Shown: positions 1 to 8,036, counted from the stretch's first letter. The stretch is DNA of 64,000 nt from JAFGVL01 sp963663245 (GCA_963663245.1 OY760143.1:186001-250000); one strand, 5' to 3'. Made by a program: numbers and translations. Notes: a model not told the origin generated them from the letters alone.

Positions 1-117
1 ATTCCATGCTTAGGAACAGGGATACTATATAAACAAATTAGGATAGATCTTAATTTTGAAAGGCACCAGTTACTAGGAATTAATTCACAATTAGGCTTAA
101 GTTATAGTTTCAAATGA
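1..117 (+). CDS. C-terminal end of an outer-membrane beta-barrel-like protein (5' part outside the window)
   Basis: An open frame enters from the left edge and stops at TGA, giving 38 residues that end in LGLSYSFK. Alternating hydrophobic and polar residues and a terminal aromatic-plus-one end resemble the last strands of an outer-membrane barrel. The stop overlaps the next gene's start in an ATGA arrangement, so the two genes are probably translationally coupled. The family cannot be named from this fragment. Confidence 0.6.
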   Translation: MPCLGTGILYKQIRIDLNFERHQLLGINSQLGLSYSFK

Positions 118-2138
118 GAGGCTACATTATTTTAATATCAGCAATATTTCTTAATATTTCTACTCTTTGCTCACAAGAGGAAAAACAATTATCAGCAGAG
201 CTCATAGAGAATATTAGCTCTCAAATAATAGAAAATGATGGTGGATCAACTAACAACACTACATATTTATATGAAAATCTATTGTTATTACTACAAAACC
301 CTATAAATCTAAATCAATGCAATAAAGAAGATTTAGAAAAAATACCTTTCCTATCTGACAGACAAATTGAGAACTTATTGTACTATACATACAAAAACTT
401 TCCATTGGAAAGTGAATTTGAAATACAACTAGTTGAAGGGTTCTACAAACAAGATGTTCGTAACCTCCTCCCATTTATTTATATTGGAGAAGCAAGTCAA
501 AAAGAAAAAAAAATTACTACAAAAGACTTGCTTAAATATAGAAAACAAGAACTGATAACAAGAACTGATCGCTGCCTAGAAAAGAAAGAAGGTTACACAG
601 AAGGTTATCTAGGAAGTCCATATTATCTATACTTAAAATACCGTTACCAGTACAAAAAACGCATCCTAATTGGTGTAACTACAGAAAAAGATGCAGGAGA
701 ACAAATATGGGGAGATGTTCAGAAAAGATTTGATTTCTATTCTGCTCACCTTCAATTAAATGATTTTGGAAAGATGAAAACACTTGCAATAGGAGATTTC
801 AATGCAAGCTTTGGACAAGGGCTTGTGCTAAATACAAACTATGGCCTTGGTAAATCAGCATTAGTAACAAATAGTGGAACGAGAAATTCTGGACTACGAA
901 AATACAGCTCCACTAATGAATATAACTTTCTTCGAGGTATAGGCAGTACAATTAAACTAAGGAAAATAGAATTCACCGCTTTCTACTCAAATAAAATGAT
1001 AGATGGTGATACTATTAATAATAAACTATCATCTATAAAAAAAGATGGCCTACACCGAACAGCAAGTGATTTATCTAAAAAAAATACCATAAACATAGAA
1101 ATAATAGGCTCAAACTTCAGTTATCAATCAAATATGTATCATATTGGGGGAACTTTTATTCAGACGAAGCTAAACTACAAACTATCTCCTAAACCATACC
1201 CTTATAACTATTATTATTTCTCTACAAATAAACAAACTGTTGGTAGTATTGACTATAAATTCCGTTGGCATAATATGTTCTTTACTGGTGAAACTGCGAT
1301 GACAGACAATATAGGATTTGCTACAATTAATACAATCTCCTTTAATCCTATTTCAAGCATAGAATTATTATTACTTCAGCGTTACTACGCTCCTAGTTAT
1401 GATGTGCTTATGTCAAATTCTTTTGGAGAAAGCTCTAGAGTTAATAATGAAGAAGGTTTTTATTTAGGAATTACAGCTCAAACATCTCCAAACTGGAAAC
1501 TATCAACTTATGCTGATTGCTATCGATTTCCATGGTTAAAGTTTGGGGTAGATAAACCATCAATAGGATGGGACATGCTATTGATGGCTGAATATAACCC
1601 ATCAGACTTTATTAACATGTATTGTCGCTTTCGCCACAAAGAAAAAGAAAAAAATACAACATCTAACTTTGTTATGGCTACAGTTGACAAGCTTAATAAA
1701 AATTCATTTCGATATGTGCTAATTCAAAATATTTCCAAACAGATACAGCTAAAAACCCTTTTAGAGAGTAATTATGTTCAAGAAGGAGATAAAAACCCAA
1801 CTTGGGGACTTTTATTACAACAAGATTGTAGTTTTTCCTTAAGAAGTATCGCTCTTTCATTTAATATTAGATATGAATTCTTTGATGCGGAAAATTATGA
1901 AAATAGAATTTACTCATATGAAAAAGATGTATTATATGCTTTTTCAATCCCAGCGCTTTGTGGTAAAGGAAGTAGGTATTATTTAAATATAAAATACAAA
2001 GCGACAGAAAAACTTTCTTTTTATTTTAAAATTGCTCAAACGTCTTTTATGAATAAAGATATAATTGGAAGTGGATTAGAGAAGATAGATGGAAATAAGA
2101 AAACAGATATCAGAGTATTAGTTAAATGGAAGTGGTAA
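114..2138 (+). CDS. Helix-hairpin-helix protein with outer-membrane beta-barrel
   Basis: 674 residues. An N-terminal signal peptide of about 20 residues (ends TLCS-Q) is followed by a ComEA-like helix-hairpin-helix segment near residues 60-120 (INLNQCNKEDLEKIPFLSD). The remaining roughly 550 residues are rich in aromatic, strand-like segments and end in LVKWKW, typical of an outer-membrane barrel. Bacteroidota proteins of this layout are usually annotated only as helix-hairpin-helix domain proteins. DNA contact through the HhH in the periplasm is possible but is inference. It overlaps the preceding gene by 4 bases. Its stop directly abuts the stop of the convergent glycosyltransferase gene with no spacer. 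Confidence 0.75.
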   Translation: MRGYIILISAIFLNISTLCSQEEKQLSAELIENISSQIIENDGGSTNNTTYLYENLLLLLQNPINLNQCNKEDLEKIPFLSDRQIENLLYYTYKNFPLESEFEIQLVEGFYKQDVRNLLPFIYIGEASQKEKKITTKDLLKYRKQELITRTDRCLEKKEGYTEGYLGSPYYLYLKYRYQYKKRILIGVTTEKDAGEQIWGDVQKRFDFYSAHLQLNDFGKMKTLAIGDFNASFGQGLVLNTNYGLGKSALVTNSGTRNSGLRKYSSTNEYNFLRGIGSTIKLRKIEFTAFYSNKMIDGDTINNKLSSIKKDGLHRTASDLSKKNTINIEIIGSNFSYQSNMYHIGGTFIQTKLNYKLSPKPYPYNYYYFSTNKQTVGSIDYKFRWHNMFFTGETAMTDNIGFATINTISFNPISSIELLLLQRYYAPSYDVLMSNSFGESSRVNNEEGFYLGITAQTSPNWKLSTYADCYRFPWLKFGVDKPSIGWDMLLMAEYNPSDFINMYCRFRHKEKEKNTTSNFVMATVDKLNKNSFRYVLIQNISKQIQLKTLLESNYVQEGDKNPTWGLLLQQDCSFSLRSIALSFNIRYEFFDAENYENRIYSYEKDVLYAFSIPALCGKGSRYYLNIKYKATEKLSFYFKIAQTSFMNKDIIGSGLEKIDGNKKTDIRVLVKWKW

Positions 2139-3110
2139 TTACTCAGTATGTAACAATGCTAAATATTCCTGCTCCGTCTGACCAGGAGTTGGGATAAGTG
2201 TAGCTTTTCGATTCAATATATGTAAATCCATAATACTAGAATAACCCGAACGACATATGATTTTATTAGCCGATAATAAATGTGCTTTAAACTCTGGTGT
2301 AGGGATATGAGAAACAAGCGTAATATTCTCAATCTCTTCTTTTACTATCTTTTCTTCGGGTAAACCTCTTATAATTAACACCTTTTTATCTTCACCTTTT
2401 AATTTTGCTATCCAATCATTTTCAAATATAGTTCGTTGTGGTTCTGGTCCAGAAATAACTACAACTATATCAAAAGACTCTCTAAGAAAAGCTTCTTTTA
2501 CTCTTAAAAAACGAGATTGACATCCAATAAATTTAGCCTGTTTTGGCAGAGGATACTTATGAGCCAAATCACCAGACAAACCTCCATTTTTAGTCTCATC
2601 AGGAATCCAACATTCGGTATATCTATTAATAAAGAAACGATGTATTAACCAAGCTAGAGGTTCAAAAAACTCCAGTCGTTTCGGCATTTTTACCATTAGC
2701 TGATGTGTAATATATGTACATGGAACTAACCGAGTCCATAAGCCAAATCTATTATCAGAGATTACATGACTAATTCTTAATTGTCCTATAATCTCTTGTA
2801 ATTTTCGATGCTCTTTCCATATTCCAAATAAAATTCGAGGTAAATTTAACAAGAGTTTCCCTGCTAAAAATCTATCTCCAGAGTACTGCACAGAAAATGA
2901 GGGGAATTTAATAAAATCAAGTTCTGGAAATTCTTTTTTCAAGAACTGAAGAGAATAACCATCAGCCGCAACAACAATGTAATGTCCTTGTGAAATTAAT
3001 TTCTCAATTATTGGAACACAGCGAGTAGCATGTCCTAATCCCCAGTTAAGTGGAGCAATTAAAATATGTTGCTGCCCCTCAATAATTGGCATAGTATCAT
3101 TCTGTTGCAT
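2139..3110 (-). CDS. MurG-like glycosyltransferase
   Basis: 323 residues with the two-lobed layout of GT-B transferases. The N-terminal glycine-rich motif LNWGLGHATRC near residues 21-31 matches the acceptor-side loop of MurG/UGT-type enzymes. A C-terminal segment (CRSGYSSIMDL, then PTPGQTEQEYLA) matches the nucleotide-sugar-binding region. No signal peptide is seen, so it is probably cytosolic or membrane-associated. The start ATG lies 5 bp after the lamin-tail gene's stop, so the two are likely co-transcribed. Acceptor and sugar are unknown. True MurG would normally sit in a division cluster, so this is a relative rather than murG itself. Confidence 0.65.
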   Translation of the reverse strand: MQQNDTMPIIEGQQHILIAPLNWGLGHATRCVPIIEKLISQGHYIVVAADGYSLQFLKKEFPELDFIKFPSFSVQYSGDRFLAGKLLLNLPRILFGIWKEHRKLQEIIGQLRISHVISDNRFGLWTRLVPCTYITHQLMVKMPKRLEFFEPLAWLIHRFFINRYTECWIPDETKNGGLSGDLAHKYPLPKQAKFIGCQSRFLRVKEAFLRESFDIVVVISGPEPQRTIFENDWIAKLKGEDKKVLIIRGLPEEKIVKEEIENITLVSHIPTPEFKAHLLSANKIICRSGYSSIMDLHILNRKATLIPTPGQTEQEYLALLHTE

Positions 3111-3115
3111 TTATA

Positions 3116-4087
3116 TTATCTATTATTTACTACACAAGGAAATTTAAAACGTTTTGTTTCACCTTTACGAACATTAAACATTTCTACATAAAGAACATAT
3201 AAACCAATATCTATCAAACTATTATCTTTAGAACCATCCCAAGAAAGAATCCCTTCAATTGATAGCAGTTGATTTTTATACAATGATTTTATCTTTTGCC
3301 CTCCTGCATCAAAGATAGTAATATTTACGATCCATCCATTTTCTTCTAATTGATAACGTAAAAATAACACGTCCTCAAAGCCATCATTATTAGGTGAAAA
3401 ACTTTCATTTTCTAGCCAACACTCATTAGTCTTATTAAATTTACCCAATTCGCTATATTGTGAATTTTCATAACCTGGAGTAGCATAATATACATCTGAG
3501 GAAGCAGAATGCCAACTATTATTATTTTGTGTTGGCATAGACGGATGAATACGCTCTAAAGATACTCCTTTATTATTTTTCACTAAAGGATGGTGCCATG
3601 AATCACTATAAATTAACTCATCATAAATAATATCTTTTGTCGCATTACAAATAAGAAAAGTACTAGTTATATTATTGAGTGTTTGCCATGATTTCATACT
3701 TGAAAAGCAGCTTTTTTTAGGACAATGAAAATATATACTATCCTTGCTTGGGTTTTTACACAATGCTAAATAAGAATTAGATAGAACAAATGTATTATTC
3801 GAAACTGAAGCTCCTTTATTTATTGTACCGTCTTTTTTACGCGTAGTTAGTATCATACCAGACACATCCAGTATTTTATCAGACTTATTGTATATCTCTA
3901 CAAATTCTTCATTATTTTCATTGCTATTAAAAAGGAGTTCGTTAATAATAATATCTCCTATCATAGGCTTCTCATATAGTATTGGATCTGATTCTCTTAA
4001 ATCGTAAGATTCTGAAAAGCCATCGATTGTTTGAGAAAATGACACAACGTAAGTTAAAAGCGTAAAAAATAGTATTGTTCTTTTCAT
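3116..4087 (-). CDS. Secreted lamin-tail domain protein
   Basis: 323 residues with a signal peptide (ends VVSFSQ-T). Residues about 43-160 form a lamin-tail (LTD) domain: IIINELLFNS followed by NNEEFVEIYNKSDKILDVSG is its hallmark. The last 95 residues (SFSPNNDGFEDVLFLRYQL, then an FlgD-like Ig strand pattern with SWDG and GLYVLYVEMF) resemble the C-terminal module of gliding-motility-associated and other exported Bacteroidota proteins. A canonical T9SS sorting tail is not obvious at the very end. Several cysteines (CPKKSC) suggest disulfides. It is transcribed divergently from asd and lies upstream of the glycosyltransferase gene. Extracellular or surface adhesion is an inference. Confidence 0.7.
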   Translation of the reverse strand: MKRTILFFTLLTYVVSFSQTIDGFSESYDLRESDPILYEKPMIGDIIINELLFNSNENNEEFVEIYNKSDKILDVSGMILTTRKKDGTINKGASVSNNTFVLSNSYLALCKNPSKDSIYFHCPKKSCFSSMKSWQTLNNITSTFLICNATKDIIYDELIYSDSWHHPLVKNNKGVSLERIHPSMPTQNNNSWHSASSDVYYATPGYENSQYSELGKFNKTNECWLENESFSPNNDGFEDVLFLRYQLEENGWIVNITIFDAGGQKIKSLYKNQLLSIEGILSWDGSKDNSLIDIGLYVLYVEMFNVRKGETKRFKFPCVVNNR

Positions 4088-4116
4088 TCTGTTTTTCTTT
4101 TTTGAGTAAAATAGTC

Positions 4117-4124
4117 TAACTTTG
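4117..4124 (+). promoter_or_regulatory. -7 element of the asd promoter
   Basis: TAACTTTG matches the Bacteroidota -7 consensus TAnnTTTG and lies 73 bp before the asd ATG. A T-rich stretch replaces a clean -33 TTTG. The expected transcription start lies a few bases downstream. Confidence 0.5.
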
Positions 4125-4197
4125 TAAAAGTTTTATACATAAAACATCACACAAAGATACCATATAGTTTTTTATTTTAAATTCTAATTATTAAAAA

Positions 4198-5208
4198 ATG
4201 AAAGTTGCAATTGTAGGAACAAGTGGAGCTGTAGGACAAGAATTCTTACGCGTGCTTGCAGAAAGAGATTTTCCAATGGATGAGTTAGTATTATTTGGCT
4301 CAAGTCGTAGTGCAGGAAATGTTTACGAATTTAAAGGTAAAAAATTAACAGTAAAAGAACTCGTTCATGGTGACGATTTTAAAGATATTGACATTGCTTT
4401 TACTTCTGCTGGCGCAGGAACCTCTAAAGAATTTGCTGAAGACATCACCAAATTTGGAGCTGTAATGATAGATAATTCAAGTGCCTTTAGAATGGTCGAT
4501 GATATTCCATTAGTAGTGCCCGAAGTAAATGCCGCTGATGCTAAAATACGACCACAGGGGATTATAGCAAATCCTAATTGTACAACCATTCAAATGGTGG
4601 TAGCACTTCAAGCTATTGAAAATATTTCTCATATTAAACGTGTGCATGTGGCAACCTACCAGGCAGCTTCTGGCGCAGGTGCTGCTGCAATGGATGAACT
4701 TGAACAGCAATACAAAGAAATTGTTAATGGCGAGGAGCCTACTGTAGATAAGTTTGCTTATCAATTAGCTTACAATCTAATTCCTCAAGTAGATGTGTTT
4801 ACTGAAAATGGCTATACTAAAGAGGAAATGAAAATGTATAACGAAACTCGTAAAATTATGCATTCAGACATAGAAGTTAGTTCAATGTGTGTCCGTGTTC
4901 CTGCTCTTCGTGCCCACTCAGAAGCCATCTGGGTAGAAACAGAGAACCCTGTTTCAGCCAATGATGCTACTGATGCTTTTTCTAAGGCAGAAGGGATAAT
5001 ACTACAAGACGATCTTGCTAAAAGAGAATATCCGATGCCCTTATTTGTTGCTGGAAAAGACCCTGTATATGTTGGTCGTGTTCGTAAGGATATTTCTAAT
5101 CCAAACGGACTTACTTTTTGGTGTGTTGGGGACCAAATTAAAAAAGGGGCAGCTTTAAATGCAGTGCAAATTGCAGAATATTTAATAAAAGAAGGTGACA
5201 TAAAATAA
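4198..5208 (+). CDS. asd: Aspartate-semialdehyde dehydrogenase
   Basis: 336 residues, the usual length. The enzyme reduces aspartyl-4-phosphate to aspartate semialdehyde with NADPH, feeding diaminopimelate, lysine, threonine and methionine synthesis in the cytosol. The N-terminal Rossmann glycine motif is GTSGAVGQ (residues 7-14). The catalytic cysteine is C128 in NPNCTT, and the general-base histidine is H240 in RVPALRAHSEA. The gene is monocistronic: it has its own -7 element and is followed within 25 bp by a strong intrinsic terminator. Long open frames on the opposite strand within the gene are shadows. Confidence 0.97.
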   Translation: MKVAIVGTSGAVGQEFLRVLAERDFPMDELVLFGSSRSAGNVYEFKGKKLTVKELVHGDDFKDIDIAFTSAGAGTSKEFAEDITKFGAVMIDNSSAFRMVDDIPLVVPEVNAADAKIRPQGIIANPNCTTIQMVVALQAIENISHIKRVHVATYQAASGAGAAAMDELEQQYKEIVNGEEPTVDKFAYQLAYNLIPQVDVFTENGYTKEEMKMYNETRKIMHSDIEVSSMCVRVPALRAHSEAIWVETENPVSANDATDAFSKAEGIILQDDLAKREYPMPLFVAGKDPVYVGRVRKDISNPNGLTFWCVGDQIKKGAALNAVQIAEYLIKEGDIK

Positions 5209-5232
5209 GACAAAAAACCTTTTATAATATAC

Positions 5233-5270
5233 AATGGCGAACCCTTAAAAAGGGTTCGCCATTTCTTTTT
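5233..5270 (+). terminator. Intrinsic terminator after asd
   Basis: A perfect 14-bp inverted repeat (arms 5233-5246 and 5250-5263) with a 3-nt AAA loop is followed by TCTTTTT. It separates asd from the MarR-controlled operon. Confidence 0.9.
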
Positions 5271-5290
5271 AATTCAAATTAACATTTTAT

Positions 5291-5320
5291 TTTCCAGTGG
5301 AAATTGTTTTAAGTGGAAAA
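5291..5320. promoter_or_regulatory. Candidate MarR operator (palindrome plus half-site)
   Basis: TTTCCAGTGGAAA (5291-5303) is a perfect palindrome around a central G. A second AGTGGAAA half-site follows at 5312-5319. Together they cover the -33 region and spacer of the promoter of the adjacent marR-type gene, where an autorepressor would bind. Assignment to this regulator is inferred from position. Confidence 0.5.
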
Positions 5321-5334
5321 TAGTTCTATCTTTG
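5303..5334 (+). promoter_or_regulatory. Promoter of the MarR-thioredoxin-methyltransferase operon
   Basis: -33 ATTG (5303-5306) and -7 TATCTTTG (5327-5334) are separated by 20 bp, matching the Bacteroidota housekeeping promoter. The predicted transcription start falls about 20-25 bp before the first ATG. Confidence 0.7.
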
Positions 5335-5362
5335 CATTATAATTTATTCAAACAAAACAATT

Positions 5363-5746
5363 ATGGAGTGTATTTGTGTAATTAAAGATATATATAAAGC
5401 AATAAATTCATTTGAAGAAAACTTTCAAAAAGAATTTAACTTATGTATTAATGAAGCACTCGTATTATGTTCGTTACGAAATAAAGTGTTATCTTCAAGC
5501 GAGATTGCAGAGCAAGCGGGATTAAAATTTTCGCATGCATCAAAAATAATTAAATCAATTGAAGAAAAAGGGCTTTTAATGCGAAATATTGGTCATAGCG
5601 ACAAGCGTTATATGAACTTTGAATTAAGCTCTAATGGAAAAAAAATAATTGAAAAAATTGAAAACAATCCTTTAGATATTCCAGAGCTTCTTCAACCAAT
5701 ATTCAAATGTAAAAGTGATAATAATGAAAAAATGCCCATTTGGTAA
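5363..5746 (+). CDS. MarR-family winged-helix regulator
   Basis: 127 residues, slightly shorter than typical MarR proteins (about 140). A winged helix-turn-helix is visible around residues 45-100 (LSSSEIAEQAGLKFSHASKIIKSIEEKGLL, then the wing region NIGHSDKRYMNFELS). Two cysteines near the N terminus (MECIC) and C28 could sense thiol-reactive compounds or metals; this is inferred, not demonstrated. It is the first gene of an operon with two thioredoxins and an HMA-methyltransferase. A palindrome overlaps its promoter, so autorepression is likely. Confidence 0.82.
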   Translation: MECICVIKDIYKAINSFEENFQKEFNLCINEALVLCSLRNKVLSSSEIAEQAGLKFSHASKIIKSIEEKGLLMRNIGHSDKRYMNFELSSNGKKIIEKIENNPLDIPELLQPIFKCKSDNNEKMPIW

Positions 5747-5758
5747 AATATACTAATT

Positions 5759-6229
5759 ATGAAAAAACTATTAATTACAAGCCTTGTATTATTAACGCTA
5801 TTTTCAGCGTGCAAAAAAGAAAAAAAGAAAGAACAAAAAAAAGAAAAAATTAAAACCGAAAAAAAAATGAACACAATTCAATTAAACAAAGAACAGTTTC
5901 TTGAAAAAGTAAGCAACTTCGAAGCAAACCCAACCGAATGGAAATATTTAGGAGATAAACCATGTATTATCGATTTCTATGCTGACTGGTGTGGGCCATG
6001 TAAAGCAGTTGCTCCTGTTTTAGAAGATTTAGCCGCTGAATATGATGGAAAAATATATATTTACAAAGTAAATACTGACGAACAACAAGATTTAGCAGGT
6101 GCATTTGGAATTCAAAGTATCCCAACTATTTATTTCTGTCCAATGGAGGGTGATCCTCAAATGGCAATGGGTGCTCTTCCTAAAGCTACAATTAAACAAG
6201 CTATTACAGAAGTATTAAAAGTAGAATAA
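5759..6229 (+). CDS. Lipoprotein-anchored thioredoxin
   Basis: 156 residues. The lipoprotein signal peptide (LLTLFSAC, lipidated C18) is followed by an 18-residue Lys/Glu-rich tether and then a thioredoxin fold with the redox site WCGPC (C78, C81) and the cis-proline loop SIPT. The N-terminal anchor predicts a periplasmic disulfide reductase or isomerase. An internal ATG at residue 37 (base 5867) begins the core exactly, so a second cytosolic form is possible but unproven. It lies 12 bp after the regulator. The insert NFEANPTEWKYLGDKP before the active site is typical of Bacteroidota thioredoxin lipoproteins. Confidence 0.88.
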   Translation: MKKLLITSLVLLTLFSACKKEKKKEQKKEKIKTEKKMNTIQLNKEQFLEKVSNFEANPTEWKYLGDKPCIIDFYADWCGPCKAVAPVLEDLAAEYDGKIYIYKVNTDEQQDLAGAFGIQSIPTIYFCPMEGDPQMAMGALPKATIKQAITEVLKVE

Positions 6230-6264
6230 TATAATACGGCTTCCCTTTAACTAAAAACAAGTAT

Positions 6265-6471
6265 ATGAAAGCTAAATTTCTAACTTTTCTAAAAAAGAAT
6301 AAACTGGTGTTCTTAGGTATTGCAATTGGAATGATTGGAGGATATGCTTATTACTATTTTATTGGATGTGACACTAAGACCTGTCCAATTACAGCTAATC
6401 CTTACATAAGCTCTTTATATGGTGCAATAGTAGGCGGTTTAATCTTTGAATCAATCAACAGAAAAAAATAA
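6265..6471 (+). CDS. DUF6132-like small membrane protein
   Basis: 68 residues. Two hydrophobic helices (about residues 13-33 and 47-62) flank a loop with two cysteines (GCDTKTCPITANPY). The pattern matches the DUF6132 small membrane proteins of Bacteroidota as I remember them. Function is unknown. Its position between two thioredoxin genes suggests that the paired cysteines take part in thiol transfer or metal binding. The next gene starts 2 bp after its stop. Confidence 0.72.
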   Translation: MKAKFLTFLKKNKLVFLGIAIGMIGGYAYYYFIGCDTKTCPITANPYISSLYGAIVGGLIFESINRKK

Positions 6472-6473
6472 AA

Positions 6474-6740
6474 ATGAAATTCATATCCTTTTTTAAAGGA
6501 TGGTCCTTCGAAAGGTATTTTCGACTTGGATTAGCCATTCTTATGGGCATTTATGCCATTAACACCAAAGAATATTCTATTTTAATTATAACGGCATGGC
6601 TAGGAGGCTTAGCCTTATTCAATATATCTTGTTGTGGAACCAGAGGATGCAGTACTGTTCCTTCTGAAACAAAAGAAAATAAAGAAAATGATATAAATAT
6701 TAAATATGAGGAAATAAAAAATGGAAACAGCAAAATTTAA
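6474..6740 (+). CDS. DUF2892/YgaP-like small membrane protein, cysteine-rich
   Basis: 88 residues with two hydrophobic helices (about residues 15-27 and 33-50). The motif FNISCCGTRGCST places three cysteines at the membrane edge, as in the membrane part of YgaP-type proteins; no rhodanese domain is attached. The last 25 residues are charged (SETKENKEND). The gene overlaps the following thioredoxin gene by 20 bp in another frame, which implies translational coupling. Sulfur or metalloid handling is plausible from family and context. A second DUF2892 protein without this CCxxxxC motif lies near 53 kb. Confidence 0.7.
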   Translation: MKFISFFKGWSFERYFRLGLAILMGIYAINTKEYSILIITAWLGGLALFNISCCGTRGCSTVPSETKENKENDINIKYEEIKNGNSKI

Positions 6741-7029
6741 TGACCTTCTAAATACTGATCAACCTGTAGTAATTGACTTTTTTACTGAATGGTGTGGCCC
6801 CTGTAAAGCAATGAAACCGGTATTAGAAAATCTAAAGTCTAGATTAGGAGATCGAGTGAAAATTATAAAAATTGACATCGACGAAAATCCAGAAATAGCA
6901 AGCCAGCTTGATATTCGAAGTGTACCTACTTTAATGATTTTCCAAAACGGAGAAAGAAAATGGAGAAAAATTGGAGTGAGCTCTGTTACAGAAATGGAAG
7001 CAGCAATCTCCGAATTATCTCCCAATTAA
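6721..7029 (+). CDS. trxA: Thioredoxin
   Basis: 102 residues, the normal thioredoxin length, with no signal peptide (cytosolic). The redox motif EWCGPCKAMKP lies near residues 24-34, the buried Asp in VVIDFF, and the cis-proline in RSVPT. It reduces protein disulfides using electrons from thioredoxin reductase, which is not in the window. As the second thioredoxin of this operon it could recycle a thiol intermediate on the cytosolic side while the lipoprotein thioredoxin acts outside; that split is inference. The symbol is generic, since other thioredoxins probably exist in the genome. Confidence 0.88.
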   Translation: METAKFNDLLNTDQPVVIDFFTEWCGPCKAMKPVLENLKSRLGDRVKIIKIDIDENPEIASQLDIRSVPTLMIFQNGERKWRKIGVSSVTEMEAAISELSPN

Positions 7030-7037
7030 ACTACACA

Positions 7038-7850
7038 ATGAAAACAAAATTTAATGTTGAGAATATGCAATGTGCATCATGTGTATCAACTATTAATAAA
7101 AATTTGCTGAAAATAAATGGAGTATATGGTGTTGAAGCTAATGTTGCAGAACAAAGCATTCAAATAGACCATACAGAAGAAGTAAATATGGGAAAGATTA
7201 ATGATCAACTAAATGAACTAGGCTACCCTCAGAAAAAAAATAAAGATCATTTTTCTGAAAAAGCAGAAGAATGGGATTCTCATCCTGTTCGTGTAGCCCA
7301 AGCTGAAATATTCTTTAAAAAAGTAGCAGAAATCATTCCTCTAAATGAAAAGGACAAACTAATGGACTTTGGATGTGGGACTGGTCTTGTTGGCTTGCAT
7401 TTTCTACCATACGTTAAACAGTTAGTGATGGCTGATAATTCTCCTGCAATGCTATCTGTTTTACAAAAGAAAATTATTACCCAAAAACTCGATCCGTATA
7501 AAATTGAATTATTTCCACACGATATTAAAAAATTACCTTCTAATGAGCTCTCAGTCGTTGTCTCTTTAATGACATTTCATCATTTAGAAAATGTAAACAC
7601 TATAGTTAAACAACTATATAACAAACTAAAACCAGGAGGGCACCTTGCTATTGGAGACTTAGCAAAAGAAGATGGTAGTTTTCACTCTAATACTGTTCCG
7701 CATAGAGGATTTGACCAACAAAAACTTTGTGAAGTCTTAAATAAAAATGGATTTCAACTAGTTCTTTGTGAAATTTTTAATAGGATAAAAAAAGAAACTC
7801 CTATTGGCGAAAAAGAATTTGAACAATTTATAATCATCGCTAAAAAATAA
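7038..7850 (+). CDS. HMA metal-binding domain fused to a class I SAM methyltransferase
   Basis: 270 residues from the chosen ATG. An earlier in-frame ATG at 6960 lies inside the thioredoxin gene and would add 26 unrelated residues. Residues 1-65 form a heavy-metal-associated domain with the ligand motif MQCASC (C12, C15) and the closing ELGYP. Residues about 72-270 form a class I methyltransferase with SAM motif I DFGCGTG (110-116), the acidic motif ADNSPAML, TFHHL (179-183) and KPGGHLAIGDL. The substrate is unknown: As, Se, Te, Hg or a small thiol would fit the context. Known ArsM enzymes do not carry an HMA domain, so this is not called arsM. A 4Fe-4S protein gene follows 3 bp later. Confidence 0.85.
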   Translation: MKTKFNVENMQCASCVSTINKNLLKINGVYGVEANVAEQSIQIDHTEEVNMGKINDQLNELGYPQKKNKDHFSEKAEEWDSHPVRVAQAEIFFKKVAEIIPLNEKDKLMDFGCGTGLVGLHFLPYVKQLVMADNSPAMLSVLQKKIITQKLDPYKIELFPHDIKKLPSNELSVVVSLMTFHHLENVNTIVKQLYNKLKPGGHLAIGDLAKEDGSFHSNTVPHRGFDQQKLCEVLNKNGFQLVLCEIFNRIKKETPIGEKEFEQFIIIAKK

Positions 7851-7853
7851 GAT

Positions 7854-8036
7854 ATGGCTATTAGCATAATTTCAAATCGTTGTCCTCAAAATCATCGATG
7901 TCCTTTACTTTTTGTTTGCCCTGCTGATGCAATTACTCAAAATGGTATTGAACTTCCTAAAATTGACAAATCCAAATGTACTGATTGTGGCAAATGTATA
8001 CGCTTCTGTGCCATGGGTGCCGTACAAAACATATAA
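7854..8036 (+). CDS. Small 4Fe-4S ferredoxin-like protein with seven cysteines
   Basis: 60 residues. The second motif is complete (C42, C45, C48, C52: CTDCGKCIRFC). The first motif is C10, C16 and C22-Pro, one cysteine short of CxxCxxCxxxCP. By the ligand swapping usual in bacterial ferredoxins, C42/C45/C48 plus C22 can hold one 4Fe-4S cluster. C10/C16/C52 could hold a 3Fe-4S cluster or use a non-Cys ligand such as H14. It is the last gene of the MarR operon and a likely electron donor for a partner there. A hairpin terminator follows. Confidence 0.8.
   Translation: MAISIISNRCPQNHRCPLLFVCPADAITQNGIELPKIDKSKCTDCGKCIRFCAMGAVQNI

Noticed and set aside
3116..4087. T9SS C-terminal sorting domain on the lamin-tail protein
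   Set aside because: The final residues lack a clear sorting signature; the C-terminal module fits better as an FlgD-like Ig domain.
4365..5234. Long open frames on the minus strand inside asd
   Set aside because: They overlap the full-length, motif-complete asd gene, have no recognisable motifs and arise from codon bias in the opposite strand.
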